From assembly GCA_000317655.1 (NCBI GenBank), contig CP003940.1, forward strand, positions 2,799,547-2,863,546: a stretch of 64,000 bases of DNA, read 5' to 3'. Position 1 is the stretch's first letter; each line of letters opens with the position of its first letter. Below, in pieces: positions 1-9,710 of the stretch. The position numbers and the translations under genes were made by a program. Under the pieces are notes generated by a model that was not told the DNA's origin, did not search any database, and saw nothing but the letters and a program-made list of their open reading frames with translations. The stretch comes from Cyanobacterium stanieri PCC 7202. GTDB taxonomy: Bacteria > Cyanobacteriota > Cyanobacteriia > Cyanobacteriales > Cyanobacteriaceae.

Positions 1-482
1 CCATTATCCCCATTATCTCCATTATTATTTTCTTCTCCATTCTCTTCACTATCTCCTGAGTCTCCCTGTCTTTCCCCTTCTAATCCCTGTTGATCGGCAG
101 AAGAACCTACTTGTTCTTGAAAACGGAAATCCTCGTTACCCTCAATGGTTAGGTTATAAGTTCCTGCGGGTAATTGAATAATATAGGGTTGAGTAGGATT
201 GCGATGGGCGATGATAATAGCATCCCTAAGAGATAGACCATTACTGGCGTTACCATCATTTTGATCTTGAAAAGTATTAACCACCAAAATAGTGGGTTCT
301 AGTCCTTCCATTCCTCCATTATTCATGTCATTGAGAATGATGGAATTATTGTCTACAAAATCCCTAAAACCATCATCTCCGAAAGAATCATTTAGATTTG
401 TAAAGCCATTATTTGCTCCAAAAGAATTAACGATGCGATCAAATTCTGCCACCGTTGCGTTAAAATCTATGCGCTCTACCAT
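1..482 (-). CDS. N-terminal part of a CSLREA-like, beta-helix type surface/secreted protein (partial)
   Basis: An open minus-strand frame starts at the ATG at 482-480 and runs off the left edge of the window, giving about 160 residues without a stop. An AGGA ribosome-binding motif precedes the ATG. The segment around residues 60-110 contains a VVNTFQD...NGLSLRDAI stretch followed by LPAGTYNLTI. This resembles the CSLREA module found at the start of right-handed parallel beta-helix surface proteins. After that the chain becomes Asn/Asp/Glu/Gly-rich and low in complexity. No signal peptide is evident at this start. The family call is by motif similarity only, and the repeats that would confirm it lie outside the window. 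A plus-strand open frame across 292-585 is antisense shadow. Confidence 0.55.
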   Translation of the reverse strand, partial: MVERIDFNATVAEFDRIVNSFGANNGFTNLNDSFGDDGFRDFVDNNSIILNDMNNGGMEGLEPTILVVNTFQDQNDGNASNGLSLRDAIIIAHRNPTQPYIIQLPAGTYNLTIEGNEDFRFQEQVGSSADQQGLEGERQGDSGDSEENGEENNNGDNGDN

Positions 483-581
483 ATTGATTAATCCTTTTTT
501 ATATATTAATTTATTCTACTTCTATACTTTTAATCATACCCGTTTAACCCTAGGAGGATTACATTTTTCTTTAATTTGTGA

Positions 582-1583
582 CTAAGTGGTTTGGAATATA
601 TTTTGAATCATTTTTTTATCCAAATTGAGGGCAATTTCCTCTAATTCTTGGACTTCTTGATCACTCAAACGCCACCCCAAAGCCCCAATATTTTCCTGGG
701 CCTGTTTAAGGTTTTTTGCTCCAGGGATGGGAATTGTACCCTGACAAATACACCAATTTATGGCTACTTGTGCCATGGTTTTGCCGTTATTAAGGGCGAT
801 CGCCCTTAGTCGTTCCAACAGAGGTTGAACACTGGGCAATAATTGCTTAAATAAGAAGCGACGGGAGCCTTTAGGTAGTGGGGTATCTAAACCATATTTC
901 CCCGTCAATAAACCCAACGTTAGGGGGCTATAGGCGATAATTTTGATGTCCAACTCCCCACACAAATCCCTTAACCCTAACTCAGAAATGGCATAGGTAG
1001 AAAGTAAAGAATATTGTACCTGCAACGTACTAATTTTAACCCCTTGAGCTTGGAAAAACTGATGGGCTTTGAGTAAATTATCAGGGCCATAATTAGACAA
1101 ACCGATCGCCCTTATCTTACCCTGATGATATAACCTCGCCAAACCCTCTAAAAGGGGCTTTTCTTGCCATGGAAAATACTTGGTAGGGGGCCAGTGTAAC
1201 TGTACCAAATCCACGGGTTTTTGGAGCCTCTGGGCGGATTTCTCACAGGCTTTGACCATGGATTGAGGAGTTAAACGCCAAGGATATACCGCTAGTTTAG
1301 TGGCGATCGCAATATCCCCCCGATGTTCCCCCTCATACGCCGCCACAAACCGCCCCAAAAGAGACTCACTGCGCCCACTAAATTTGCCCGTGCCATAGGA
1401 ATCCCCAGTATCAAACCAAGTCACCCCCTGCGACACCATCAAATTAAAAACCCTTTGTAACTCCCCATCCATCTCGGGAGTATAACCCCACAAAAACTGA
1501 TTTCCCCACGCCCAAGTACCACAACCCATGGCAGACAAAGATAAATCATCCGCCACCTTAATCCTTGATTCCACAAAAGTCAA
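582..1583 (-). CDS. Aldo/keto reductase
   Basis: NAD(P)H-dependent oxidoreductase of the aldo/keto reductase superfamily with a TIM-barrel fold; the substrate cannot be deduced. Counted from the start given here, the catalytic tetrad is recognisable: D58 in WFDTGDSYG, Y63, K96 in IATKL and H130 in LVQLHWPP. The C-terminal IPIPGAKN motif is the usual cofactor phosphate-binding segment. The frame stays open upstream to a GTG at 1622, but that codon has no Shine-Dalgarno sequence. The TTG at 1583 is preceded by GGGAGG at seven bases and is the better start, giving 333 residues. It is a stand-alone gene followed by a partial surface-protein gene on the same strand. Confidence 0.85.
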   Translation of the reverse strand: MTFVESRIKVADDLSLSAMGCGTWAWGNQFLWGYTPEMDGELQRVFNLMVSQGVTWFDTGDSYGTGKFSGRSESLLGRFVAAYEGEHRGDIAIATKLAVYPWRLTPQSMVKACEKSAQRLQKPVDLVQLHWPPTKYFPWQEKPLLEGLARLYHQGKIRAIGLSNYGPDNLLKAHQFFQAQGVKISTLQVQYSLLSTYAISELGLRDLCGELDIKIIAYSPLTLGLLTGKYGLDTPLPKGSRRFLFKQLLPSVQPLLERLRAIALNNGKTMAQVAINWCICQGTIPIPGAKNLKQAQENIGALGWRLSDQEVQELEEIALNLDKKMIQNIFQTT

Positions 1584-1741
1584 CCTAATACCTCCCTCAT
1601 CACAAATCAAAAATCGATACACTAGATCGAATCATACCGAAAAAGCCCATTAATTCCAAAAAAACTCCATGACACCAAATCCGATTAGTAAAGTTTAGTA
1701 TTATCCACCGTCTGACAATTGAGAATAAAAAATTATTATCT

Positions 1742-1806
1742 GTTCCCCGTTCTCCGTTCCCTGTTCCCCGCCCTAATTAGTATATTATTAAAATAGAATT
1801 TAGTAT
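1742..1806. repeat. C-rich GTTCCC dispersed repeat, copy 1
   Basis: A run of degenerate GTTCCC/GTTCTCC units is followed by GCCCTAATTAGTATATTATT and an AATTTAGTAT tail. A second copy with the same order of blocks lies at 2670-2740, on the other side of menG. The tail overlaps the menG start: the last AT of the repeat is the AT of its ATG. The element has no coding potential. Confidence 0.6.
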
Positions 1807-2512
1807 GACATCATCCACCAAACCCACCGACAAAGAAATTCAAAACATCTTCAATAACATCGCCCCCATCTACGACCAAATGAATAACTGGCTTAGTTTT
1901 GGGGTTCACCATGTCTGGAAAAAAATGGCAGTAAAATGGAGTAACGCCCAACCCCACCATCAAGGGTTAGACCTCTGTTGTGGTACAGGTGATCTTACTT
2001 TCTTATTGGCAAAACAAATCACCCACGGCAAAGTTTACGGCGTTGACTTTTCCTCCCAACTCCTTGCCGTCGCCCAAGAAAAACAACAACAAAAACCCTC
2101 TATCAATAACATAACTTGGATAGAAAGCGATGTTTTAACCCTGCCCTTTGATGACAATACCTTTGACTGTGCCACCATGGGTTATGGACTTAGAAACGTT
2201 ATTGATATACCCCTCGCCCTAGGAGAAATCCACCGAGTTTTAAAGCCCAACTCTAAAGTCGCTATCCTCGATTTTCATCGCCCCTCCGATTCCCTCCTTG
2301 CCCAAGCCCAAAGATGGTATATAGATAATGTTGTGGTCAATATGGCTCAATATTTTGGCTCCACCGCCGAGTATGCTTATATTAACCCTAGTTTAGACCG
2401 ATTTCCCGACGGTAAAGAACAAATAAAACTCGCCCACCAAGGGGGATTTAGCTCCGCCGTCCATTATCCCCTAGCAGGTGGTATAATGGGAATCTTAGTA
2501 TTAACAAAATAA
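1805..2512 (+). CDS. menG: Demethylphylloquinone C-methyltransferase (UbiE/MenG family)
   Basis: SAM-dependent methyltransferase that carries out the last ring methylation of phylloquinone, the photosystem I secondary acceptor. In cyanobacteria this UbiE-family enzyme works on demethylphylloquinone. The 235-residue length fits the family. Visible motifs are FNNIAPIYDQMNNWLSFG at the N-terminus, the SAM-binding motif I LDLCCGTGDL (about 55-64), DVLTLPFDDNTFD (motif II region) and the family signature GYGLRNV followed by LKPNSKVAILDFHRP. The ATG lies directly at the end of the C-rich repeat, and no strong ribosome-binding site is seen. It is monocistronic, flanked by repeat-bearing intergenic DNA on both sides. 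Confidence 0.9.
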   Translation: MTSSTKPTDKEIQNIFNNIAPIYDQMNNWLSFGVHHVWKKMAVKWSNAQPHHQGLDLCCGTGDLTFLLAKQITHGKVYGVDFSSQLLAVAQEKQQQKPSINNITWIESDVLTLPFDDNTFDCATMGYGLRNVIDIPLALGEIHRVLKPNSKVAILDFHRPSDSLLAQAQRWYIDNVVVNMAQYFGSTAEYAYINPSLDRFPDGKEQIKLAHQGGFSSAVHYPLAGGIMGILVLTK

Positions 2513-2669
2513 TTAATAAAACTTCTTTTTTTACAGTGAAAATTCAAGTAATAAAATACTTATTTAAACAGACAAATTAATACCAAATCCTTGAGATATT
2601 GTATATCTATTTATTAACTTAAAATTGGGCTTCTCATAATCCTTAAAACTTAATGTTTATAATCAACTA

Positions 2670-2740
2670 TTCCCCGTTCCCTGTTCCCTGTTCCCTTTTC
2701 TCTGCCCTGATTGGTATATTATTGAAACAGGATTTAGTAT
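2670..2740. repeat. C-rich GTTCCC dispersed repeat, copy 2
   Basis: Same block order as the copy at 1742-1806: a TTCCCCGTTCCCTGTTCCC array, then CTGCCCTGATTGGTATATTATTG and GGATTTAGTAT. It lies in the spacer between menG and the DUF445 gene. The two copies differ by point changes and by the number of GTTCCC units. Confidence 0.6.
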
Positions 2741-2770
2741 AAGAAGTAAAATAGTTACCAAAAAGAATTA

Positions 2771-4006
2771 ATGTTTTTAGGATTCAATAACTGGTGGCAA
2801 TACGCTTTACCTCCCGTTGCAGGGGCAGTAATAGGTTATTTTACCAACGATTTAGCGATTAATATGCTATTTCGCCCCTATCGTCCTATCTATGTTTTTA
2901 AAAAAAGACTTCCCTTTACTCCCGGTTTAATTCCCCGTAACCAAGAAAGACTGGCGAAAAGGGTTTCTGATACTATTATGGGTTCTCTTTTAACCCCTTC
3001 TGAGTTACAAAATTTAGCCAAAAGATTATTACAAACTGAACGAGTAGAGGGTGCCATTACTTGGTTGTTACAATTAGCCCTCAAACAAATCAAAGAAGAT
3101 AAAAATAACAAAACTGCTCGAATTTTAGCAGACATTTTAAAGGATTTATTCGGAGAATCTTTCCCTAAATTACTCAGAGCCTTGGCAAGAAAAGAGGATT
3201 TTTTTCAAGCTCAAATAGATCAAATTTTCGACCGTATTTTATTAGAATTTACCCTTACAGAAACCCAAGCTAAACAGTTATCTGATTGGTTATTAAAGGT
3301 AGTTTTTTCTCCTGACTTTTTGCGAGAAAGTTTGGTTAATTTCTTAACTGATAGAAATATAAATGTTATCGATGAAGGATTTAGGGAAAAAACCAGCGGA
3401 ACTTATTGGGTAGTGGCTAATTTGTTCGGGGTTAAAAATACTCTACATCGTCTAAGGGCTTTTTGTTTGGACGAAAAGGAAACAGCGAATTTACGCATCA
3501 AAGAAATTCTTTTATCATTAGAAGTTAGAACTCGTTTAAAGGAGTTTTTCTTGAGTTTATCTTTACAAAATTTACCCGTAGCAACAGTCAGACAACTAAG
3601 GGAAACCACAGGAAAAATTGTCCGACAATATATTCAGGAGAAAGGGGTTGATTTTTTACAGGATTTTAGTTCTTCCATCGACTGGGATAAGGTGGCAATT
3701 TTAATTATTAGTCGTCTCCAATCTTCTACGGTGGTAAATAGTTCTATGGAATTAGTGAGTAAGGAATTGGCATTAATTTTGGAGCGTTATTTGGAGGAAG
3801 ATTTAGAAAAAATTGTCGCCCAAGCTATTCCCATTTTATCCATTGATCAGGTAATTATCGATCGGGTAAAAGGCACTTCTCCTGAACAGTTGGAAAATGC
3901 TACTCAGTCCATTGTAAAAAGTGAGCTACAGGCGATCGTTAATTTGGGGGGAGTTTTAGGGTTTTTTATTGGTACTTTACAAGCTGTTATTTTATTCTTT
4001 AATTAG
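2771..4006 (+). CDS. DUF445 family membrane-anchored protein
   Basis: A 411-residue protein of the DUF445 family; biochemical function unknown. The N-terminus has the hallmark hydrophobic segment with [19 protein letters not shown], followed by a Pro-rich [10 protein letters not shown] motif. A long helical soluble region follows, and a second hydrophobic segment ([18 protein letters not shown]) ends the chain. The topology is therefore two membrane anchors bracketing a helical domain. The start is the first ATG, after an A-rich stretch. The stop codon TAG at 4004-4006 is made from the junction with a MITE-like element: its last G is the first base of the element. Since the protein ends in a typical hydrophobic tail, little if anything seems to be lost. 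Confidence 0.8.
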   Translation: MFLGFNNWWQYALPPVAGAVIGYFTNDLAINMLFRPYRPIYVFKKRLPFTPGLIPRNQERLAKRVSDTIMGSLLTPSELQNLAKRLLQTERVEGAITWLLQLALKQIKEDKNNKTARILADILKDLFGESFPKLLRALARKEDFFQAQIDQIFDRILLEFTLTETQAKQLSDWLLKVVFSPDFLRESLVNFLTDRNINVIDEGFREKTSGTYWVVANLFGVKNTLHRLRAFCLDEKETANLRIKEILLSLEVRTRLKEFFLSLSLQNLPVATVRQLRETTGKIVRQYIQEKGVDFLQDFSSSIDWDKVAILIISRLQSSTVVNSSMELVSKELALILERYLEEDLEKIVAQAIPILSIDQVIIDRVKGTSPEQLENATQSIVKSELQAIVNLGGVLGFFIGTLQAVILFFN

Positions 4007-4198
4007 GGTTTGCAGCAAAAAGTGGAGTCGTGAAGGCGGGGAATAGAGAATGGGCAATAGGCAATAGTTTCCATATTTTACCTGATTAGTGCAGTGTTTA
4101 TCATAGAGTTGTTTTGACTGTGTTTTTGTATATTTTTTGATAGTTATATTGTGTTCAAATACCTGATATGTCTAGTTTATAATTTATTCAGCAGACCC
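4006..4198. mobile_element. MITE-like element, copy A
   Basis: A 193-bp non-coding element with imperfect terminal inverted repeats, GGGTTTGCAGCAAAAAG at the left and GGGTCTGCTGAATAAAT read inward from the right (12 of 17 positions match). It is flanked by TAATTA (4000-4005) and TAACTA (4199-4204), a near-perfect 6-base duplication. A close relative lies at 19833-20041. Shared internal blocks include AAAAAGTGGAGTCGT, TTTTACCTGATT and CAAATACCTGATATGTC. No transposase is encoded, so it would be moved in trans. Confidence 0.75.
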
Positions 4199-4250
4199 TA
4201 ACTAAGTTATAATTTCTAAGGAATTTTAAGTAATTTATTCTATAAAAATA

Positions 4251-4469
4251 ATGAATGAAACATTAAAAGTGGGTGACAAGGTGAGGGTAATAAAATTACC
4301 ACCATACCTAAAAACAGCCGAACCAATGCCAATGTTAAAGTCCGCCGATGAAATTACCATCGGGGAAGAAGGAATAATTTTAGCTCCAAAACCGGGGGGA
4401 TATTGGGCAATTCGTTTTACTCAAAAGGCTTTTTTATTAGAAAAAAATTATTTTGAAAAAGTAGAATAA
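4251..4469 (+). CDS. sipA: SipA, NblS-interacting regulator (DUF3148)
   Basis: A 72-residue protein with the characteristic pattern VGDKVRVIKLPPYLKTAEPMPML followed by IGEEGI and PGGYWAIRFTKGAF-like blocks (here PGGYWAIRFTQKAF). It matches cyanobacterial SipA almost end to end. In Synechococcus SipA binds the histidine kinase NblS (Hik33), which controls high-light and stress genes. The fold is a small SH3-like barrel. The gene starts 52 bp after the MITE-like element, so the element may contribute to or separate its promoter. It is convergent with the chorismate lyase gene, with only three bases between the two stops. Confidence 0.88.
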   Translation: MNETLKVGDKVRVIKLPPYLKTAEPMPMLKSADEITIGEEGIILAPKPGGYWAIRFTQKAFLLEKNYFEKVE

Positions 4470-4472
4470 AGT

Positions 4473-5066
4473 TTATTTTTCTATTTTTAAATCCCCTAAA
4501 TATTTACATAAATAAGGAGAAAAAACTTCATAGATTAGGGTTAAAGGTTTACGATTGTGCCAAAAAAGATAATGCCTACCCCAGAAAGGGCCTTTTTCTC
4601 CGAAACCTTCTTCTAAGGCTGGACAATTGCCATAATAGATACCTTGAATGTCTCGATATAATTCGGTGTGTAGTCTGGATAAACTTTCCCAGATGGGTAA
4701 GGCTCTATTTTCCAAGTAATGATCGACATTTTCCGCAGTCCACCAAGAGGAGGCGTAGGCGAGTCTTTGCCCTGATGCGGTTTTGAGCCATACTTGCCTT
4801 CTTAATCTAGGGCCGGGTACATTTTCAATGTCTTGGGGGGCATTATCTTTATCCATGCCAATTAATGACATATCAATGACATCCACTTGGGTGGGTTCCC
4901 CTGTCAAAAGTCTTAAATGCCTTGTGGGCGAACCATCTCCCAATAATAGTATCTGCCATGGAGGGGCTAGTTGACTATGGGGTAAGCCTGTTTTGATGGT
5001 TTCTTCTCCCCCTTGCCAGAGGTTATCTAAACTATGCCATCGAGTTATGGTTGATTGAGTATTCAA
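4473..5066 (-). CDS. Chorismate lyase family protein (Ycf21-like)
   Basis: A 197-residue protein of the chorismate--pyruvate lyase/DUF98 group that includes Ycf21 and Synechocystis Sll1797. It would release pyruvate from chorismate to give 4-hydroxybenzoate, the ring precursor of plastoquinone. Supporting blocks are PPWQILLLGDGSPTRHLRLL, VPGPRLRRQVWL and SGQRLAYASSWW in the middle, and WGRHYLFWHNRKPLTLIYEVF at the end. These include the conserved Arg and Glu residues expected around the product pocket. The start is the only ATG of the frame. A three-base gap to the convergent sipA stop leaves no room for a terminator, so read-through in both directions is possible. Confidence 0.82.
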   Translation of the reverse strand: MNTQSTITRWHSLDNLWQGGEETIKTGLPHSQLAPPWQILLLGDGSPTRHLRLLTGEPTQVDVIDMSLIGMDKDNAPQDIENVPGPRLRRQVWLKTASGQRLAYASSWWTAENVDHYLENRALPIWESLSRLHTELYRDIQGIYYGNCPALEEGFGEKGPFWGRHYLFWHNRKPLTLIYEVFSPYLCKYLGDLKIEK

Positions 5067-5202
5067 GGTTTTTTTTGAGGTAGTTTACAAAACTTAATAC
5101 TATTTTAACAGCTATTTTTGCCAATCTGCGGAGAATGGGATAGTTAAGAAGCGGTGGGGTTGTGTTGTTATAATAGGTAAATCTTGTTTGACGATCTCAA
5201 TA

Positions 5203-6999
5203 ATGAATTTAAGAATTAAAAGTAATGATTGGGGATTAGTGTTAAAAATACTACCCTATGCAAAACGTAAATCTCCAGTTTTAATATTATCTTTTATTTT
5301 ACTGATACCCCTTTCTGTGGCGGGGGCGATTCAACCTTTAATTGTTGGGCAAGGGATTTCTTTGTTGCGAGAGGAAGACACGTGGGGTTTTTTAGATGCC
5401 TATTCTGTGGCTGATGGTCTAAATTTACTGGCTTTCATTTTACTAGCAACTATTATTTTTCGGACTATTTTTTTGGCATGGCAGGGTTTTCTTGTGCAAA
5501 AGGTAGGGCAGGAAATTACTGCTTTTATTCGTCAAGATTTATTTGATCATGTTACTTCGTTATCTTCTAATTTTTTCCACAAAACCCCTGTGGGTAAGTT
5601 GGTTACAAGGTTAATCAATGATGTGGAGGCCTTGGGGGATGTGTTTGCCACGGGTGCCATTGGCATTATCAGTGATGTGATTTATATTTTGGCTATCATC
5701 ATCACTATGTTTTCTTTGCAGTGGCAGTTGGCACTGTTGCTGGTTTTGATGTTGATTCCTGTATCGGGGTTAATTATTTATTTTCAGAGGCAATACCGTA
5801 AGGCAAATTATGTGGCGAGGGAAGAGTTGTCGGTGTTAAATGCCATGTTGCAAGAGAATGTGGTGGGTATTAATATCGTGCAACTATTTCGCCGTGAAAG
5901 GCACAATAGCGAGTTGTTTCGCACGGTAAATGATCGTTATCGCATTGCGGTGGATAAAACTATTTTCCATGATTCGGCGGTGTCTGCTACCCTTGAATGG
6001 ATTTCTTTAGTGGCGATCGCCGTTGTGCTGTGGATAGGAGGGGTGTTAATATTAGGGGATAACCTCAACTATGGTACTTTGTCGGCTTTTATCCTTTATG
6101 CCCAAAGACTTTTTGATCCCCTCAGACAATTTGCCGATAAGTTTACCATGTTCCAAGCAGGATTTACCGCCATCGAACGTATTTCCGAATTGATGAACAT
6201 TCCCATCGAAATCCAAGATCGAGATAACGATATTAGCCTCCATGATAACCCCGAAAATCAGGATGCCGTAGGGGAAATCCGTTTTGAAAACGTCTGGTTT
6301 GGTTATAAACCCGATGAATATGTCTTAAAAAATCTAAACTTCACCATTCACCCTGGGGAAAAGGTTGCCCTTGTGGGCCCCACAGGGGCAGGTAAAAGCT
6401 CCATAATTCGACTTCTTTGTCGTTTATACGAACCCACCCAAGGAAGAATTTTGGTAGATGGTATCGACATCAGAGACATCACCCAAGCCGAATTGAGAAG
6501 TCATATCGGGGTCATTTTACAAGAAAGTTTCATCTTTGCAGGGGATGTCAAAAGAAATATCACCCTTGGGGAAACCTATGATTTTGATGAAATTGAAAAT
6601 GCAGTGAAATTGACCAACATTAAGCCTCTAATTGAAGATTTACCCCAAGGTTACAATACCCAACTACGGGAAAGAGGAGCAAATTTATCCGCCGGGCAAA
6701 AACAATTACTGGCTTTTGCGAGGGTTGCCATTCGTAACCCCAATATTTTGGTACTAGATGAAGCCACCTCCAGCCTTGATGTTTCCACCGAAGCAGATAC
6801 CCAAAAGGCACTTGATGAATTGTTAATTGATAAAACCGCCATTATCATCGCCCATAGACTTTCCACCATTCGCAATGTGGATAAAATTTTGGTTCTCAAA
6901 CAGGGTGAATTGATTGAATCAGGTAATCATGACCAACTATTAGAGCAAAATGGTTTATATGCTAGTCTCTATAAATTACAAATGTTAGCAACAGCTTAA
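5203..6999 (+). CDS. ABC-type multidrug/lipid exporter half-transporter (MsbA-like)
   Basis: A fused membrane domain and ATPase of 598 residues that would act as a homodimeric exporter; substrate unknown. Six membrane segments lie between about residues 23 and 315. The ATPase domain shows Walker [10 protein letters not shown] (392-400), Q-loop Q440, signature LSAGQ (495-499), Walker B ILVLDE (515-520) and switch H551. The frame is open back to a TTG at 5188, but the ATG at 5203 is the more likely start. The next gene begins eight bases after the stop, so the pair is almost certainly cotranscribed. This ties the exporter to an acyl-CoA synthetase/acetyltransferase. Confidence 0.88.
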   Translation: MNLRIKSNDWGLVLKILPYAKRKSPVLILSFILLIPLSVAGAIQPLIVGQGISLLREEDTWGFLDAYSVADGLNLLAFILLATIIFRTIFLAWQGFLVQKVGQEITAFIRQDLFDHVTSLSSNFFHKTPVGKLVTRLINDVEALGDVFATGAIGIISDVIYILAIIITMFSLQWQLALLLVLMLIPVSGLIIYFQRQYRKANYVAREELSVLNAMLQENVVGINIVQLFRRERHNSELFRTVNDRYRIAVDKTIFHDSAVSATLEWISLVAIAVVLWIGGVLILGDNLNYGTLSAFILYAQRLFDPLRQFADKFTMFQAGFTAIERISELMNIPIEIQDRDNDISLHDNPENQDAVGEIRFENVWFGYKPDEYVLKNLNFTIHPGEKVALVGPTGAGKSSIIRLLCRLYEPTQGRILVDGIDIRDITQAELRSHIGVILQESFIFAGDVKRNITLGETYDFDEIENAVKLTNIKPLIEDLPQGYNTQLRERGANLSAGQKQLLAFARVAIRNPNILVLDEATSSLDVSTEADTQKALDELLIDKTAIIIAHRLSTIRNVDKILVLKQGELIESGNHDQLLEQNGLYASLYKLQMLATA

Positions 7000-7007
7000 G
7001 ATTGACC

Positions 7008-9710
7008 ATGAGAACCGATAAAGCCCATGACATCATGCGCACCTACCATAACCCCCTCAAATTCATGTTTGCCCCCCAATCAGTGGCACTCATTGGGGCA
7101 ACGGAAAAAGAGGGCAGTGTGGGGCGTACTTTACTCTGGAATTTAATTAGTAATCCCTTTGGGGGAACAGTTTTCCCTGTTAACCCAAAACGTAAAAGTA
7201 TTTTGGGTATTAGGGCTTATCCCAGTCTCAAGGATTTACCCGAATCGGTAGATTTAGCCATCATTGCCACCCCTGCGCCCACAGTACCTGATTTGATTCG
7301 TCAATGTGTGGAGACAGGGGTAAAGGGTGCGATCATTATTTCGGCAGGATTTAAAGAAATTGGGGCAGAGGGGGTTAAATTAGAGCAGGAAATCTTAAAA
7401 GAAGCCAAAAAAGGTAATTTACGAATTATTGGGCCTAATTGCTTGGGTTTAATTTGTCCTACTTCGGGATTAAATGCCAGTTTTGCTAGTACCAGCCCTC
7501 GCCTTGGTAATGTGGGTTTTATTAGTCAGAGTGGGGCTTTTTGTACTTCAATTTTAGATTGGAGTCTACGAGAAAATCTTGGTTTTAGTGCTTTTATCTC
7601 CATCGGCTCAATGTTGGATGTGAATTGGGGGGATTTGATTTACTATTTGGGGGATGATCCTCAAACTCAAAGTATTGTTATTTATATGGAATCTATCGGT
7701 AATGCGAGGGATTTTATCTCGGCGGCGCGGGAAGTGGCTTTAACGAAACCGATAATCGTCATCAAAGGAGGACGCACGGAGGCGGCGGCTAGGGCGGCGG
7801 CTTCCCATACGGGCGCACTGACAAGTAGTGATGAGGTATTGGCTTCTGCTTTTAGGCGTTGCGGAGTTTTGCAGGTGGACACCATCAGCGAAATTTTTAA
7901 TATGGCGGAGTTGTTGGCGAAGCAACCACGCCCGAAGGGTAAGAGGTTGACTATTTTAACCAATGCAGGGGGACCAGGGGTTTTGGCGACGGATGCCCTA
8001 ACTTGGGGTAAGGGTAAATTGGCGGATTTGAGCGAGGAAACCATGGAAAAATTAGATGAAATTTTACCCCCCCATTGGAGTCGTAGTAATCCCATTGATA
8101 TTTTGGGGGATGCTACCCCCGAAAGGTATGCTCAAGCCTTGGAAATTGCCTCTAAGGATGATCATAGTGATGGGTTATTAGTGATTTTAACTCCGCAGGA
8201 TATGACTGATCCGACACAAACGGCGGAGGCTTTGTTACGGGTTGCCCAGAATATTAAGGATAAACCGATTATCGCTAGTTGGATGGGGGGAAGTACGGTG
8301 GCGACGGGGAGGGAAATTCTCAATCGTGCGGATATTTATACCCAGAGTTATCCTGATGATGGGGCGCGGTTGTTTAATCTTATGTGGCGTTATAGTAATA
8401 ATCTGAATGCTCTTTATGAAACCCCTAGTTTTGCTGAGTCTGAGCCGTTAATCGATCGCCCTTTAGCCTCTAAAATAATTAGTCATGCTCAGGCAACGGG
8501 GCGTAGTTTGTTGACGGAATATGAGTCGAAACAGTTACTCAAAGCCTATGGCATTCCCACGGTGGAAACTCGTATCGCCCTCAGTGCTGAGGAAGCAAGG
8601 GCGATCGCCCTTGAGATAGGCTTTCCAGTGGTGCTTAAATTGCATTCTGAGACTGTTACCCATAAAACTGATGTGGGGGGTGTTCAGTTAAATTTGAGGG
8701 ATGAGGAAGCGGTTATAAATGCCTTTGAGAGCATAAAAAATGGGGTGAGTGAAAATGACTTTTTGGGGGTGACGGTGCAACCGATGGTTGACCTCACGGG
8801 TTATGAATTAATCTTGGGTAGTAGTGATGATCCTCAATTTGGCTCGGTGTTATTGTTTGGTGCGGGGGGCGAATTGGTGGAGGTATTTAAGGATCAAGCC
8901 CTTGGTTTACCGCCCCTAAATACTACCTTGGCACGGCGTTTGATAGAACGTACTAAAATATTTAAGGCTTTACAGGGGGTAAGGGGAAGAAAACCCGTTG
9001 ATATTGCCCAACTCGAGCAAATTTTGGTGTTATTTAGTCAGTTGGTCATCGAACAACCGTTGATTAAGGAAATCGATATAAACCCCCTCCTTGCCAATGA
9101 AAATCAGTTAATCAGTTTGGATGCGAGGGTGTTGTTATATCCCCCTGACACCAAAGATATTCCTCGTCCTGCCATTCGTCCTTATCCTATCCAATATATT
9201 AGTCATCATACCCTGAAAAATGGCGATCGCTTTACCATCCGCCCCATTCGCCCCGAAGATGAACCAAAGATAGTCAATTTTTGTACGGCATTATCAGAGC
9301 AATCGGTATATTTTCGCTTCTTCCACTCCATCAGTCGTCAATCATTGATTTCCCATGAACGGTTAGCCCGTATTTGTTTCATCGACTATGATCAAGAAAT
9401 TGCCCTCGTTGCCTGTGATGAGGAAGAAGACATAAGGGCGATCGCACGGTTGAGCCGTATTCATGGCGATTTAGCATCCGCAGAAATAGGGTTGTTGATC
9501 AAAGACAACTATCAACATCAAGGGTTAGGCACAGTATTAACCGAAAGCATGATCAACATAGCCCGTCAAGAAGGTATTAAATATCTCAGGGCAGATATGT
9601 TAATCGATAACCATGCCATGCAAAATCTCTGTCGTAAACTGGGTTTTGAATTGCACAGTCATGATCATCTCGTTCAAGCAATATTAACTATTGATGATAT
9701 CACCCCATAA
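7008..9710 (+). CDS. ADP-forming acyl-CoA synthetase fused to a GNAT acetyltransferase (Pat/AcdAB-like)
   Basis: A 900-residue three-part protein. Residues about 15-460 form the CoA-binding and succinyl-CoA-synthetase-like alpha region, with [15 protein letters not shown] and the SHTGAL motif whose His (H267) corresponds to the phosphohistidine of ADP-forming acetyl-CoA synthetases. Residues about 490-710 are an ATP-grasp beta region ([20 protein letters not shown]). Residues about 740-900 are a GNAT domain ([17 protein letters not shown]). Related fusions act as protein lysine acetyltransferases (Pat) or acyl-CoA synthetases. The His suggests that the synthetase half may be active here. The ATG at 7008 is chosen over an upstream TTG. 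The stop overlaps the convergent PLP enzyme by 11 bp. Confidence 0.85.
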   Translation: MRTDKAHDIMRTYHNPLKFMFAPQSVALIGATEKEGSVGRTLLWNLISNPFGGTVFPVNPKRKSILGIRAYPSLKDLPESVDLAIIATPAPTVPDLIRQCVETGVKGAIIISAGFKEIGAEGVKLEQEILKEAKKGNLRIIGPNCLGLICPTSGLNASFASTSPRLGNVGFISQSGAFCTSILDWSLRENLGFSAFISIGSMLDVNWGDLIYYLGDDPQTQSIVIYMESIGNARDFISAAREVALTKPIIVIKGGRTEAAARAAASHTGALTSSDEVLASAFRRCGVLQVDTISEIFNMAELLAKQPRPKGKRLTILTNAGGPGVLATDALTWGKGKLADLSEETMEKLDEILPPHWSRSNPIDILGDATPERYAQALEIASKDDHSDGLLVILTPQDMTDPTQTAEALLRVAQNIKDKPIIASWMGGSTVATGREILNRADIYTQSYPDDGARLFNLMWRYSNNLNALYETPSFAESEPLIDRPLASKIISHAQATGRSLLTEYESKQLLKAYGIPTVETRIALSAEEARAIALEIGFPVVLKLHSETVTHKTDVGGVQLNLRDEEAVINAFESIKNGVSENDFLGVTVQPMVDLTGYELILGSSDDPQFGSVLLFGAGGELVEVFKDQALGLPPLNTTLARRLIERTKIFKALQGVRGRKPVDIAQLEQILVLFSQLVIEQPLIKEIDINPLLANENQLISLDARVLLYPPDTKDIPRPAIRPYPIQYISHHTLKNGDRFTIRPIRPEDEPKIVNFCTALSEQSVYFRFFHSISRQSLISHERLARICFIDYDQEIALVACDEEEDIRAIARLSRIHGDLASAEIGLLIKDNYQHQGLGTVLTESMINIARQEGIKYLRADMLIDNHAMQNLCRKLGFELHSHDHLVQAILTIDDITP

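Noticed and set aside
292-585. 97-residue plus-strand frame as a gene
   Set aside because: It is antisense to the partial beta-helix type gene, whose minus-strand frame has a ribosome-binding site and a recognisable motif.
1742-2740. CRISPR array
   Set aside because: The GTTCCC repeats are short, degenerate and tandem without spacers. No cas gene occurs in the window.
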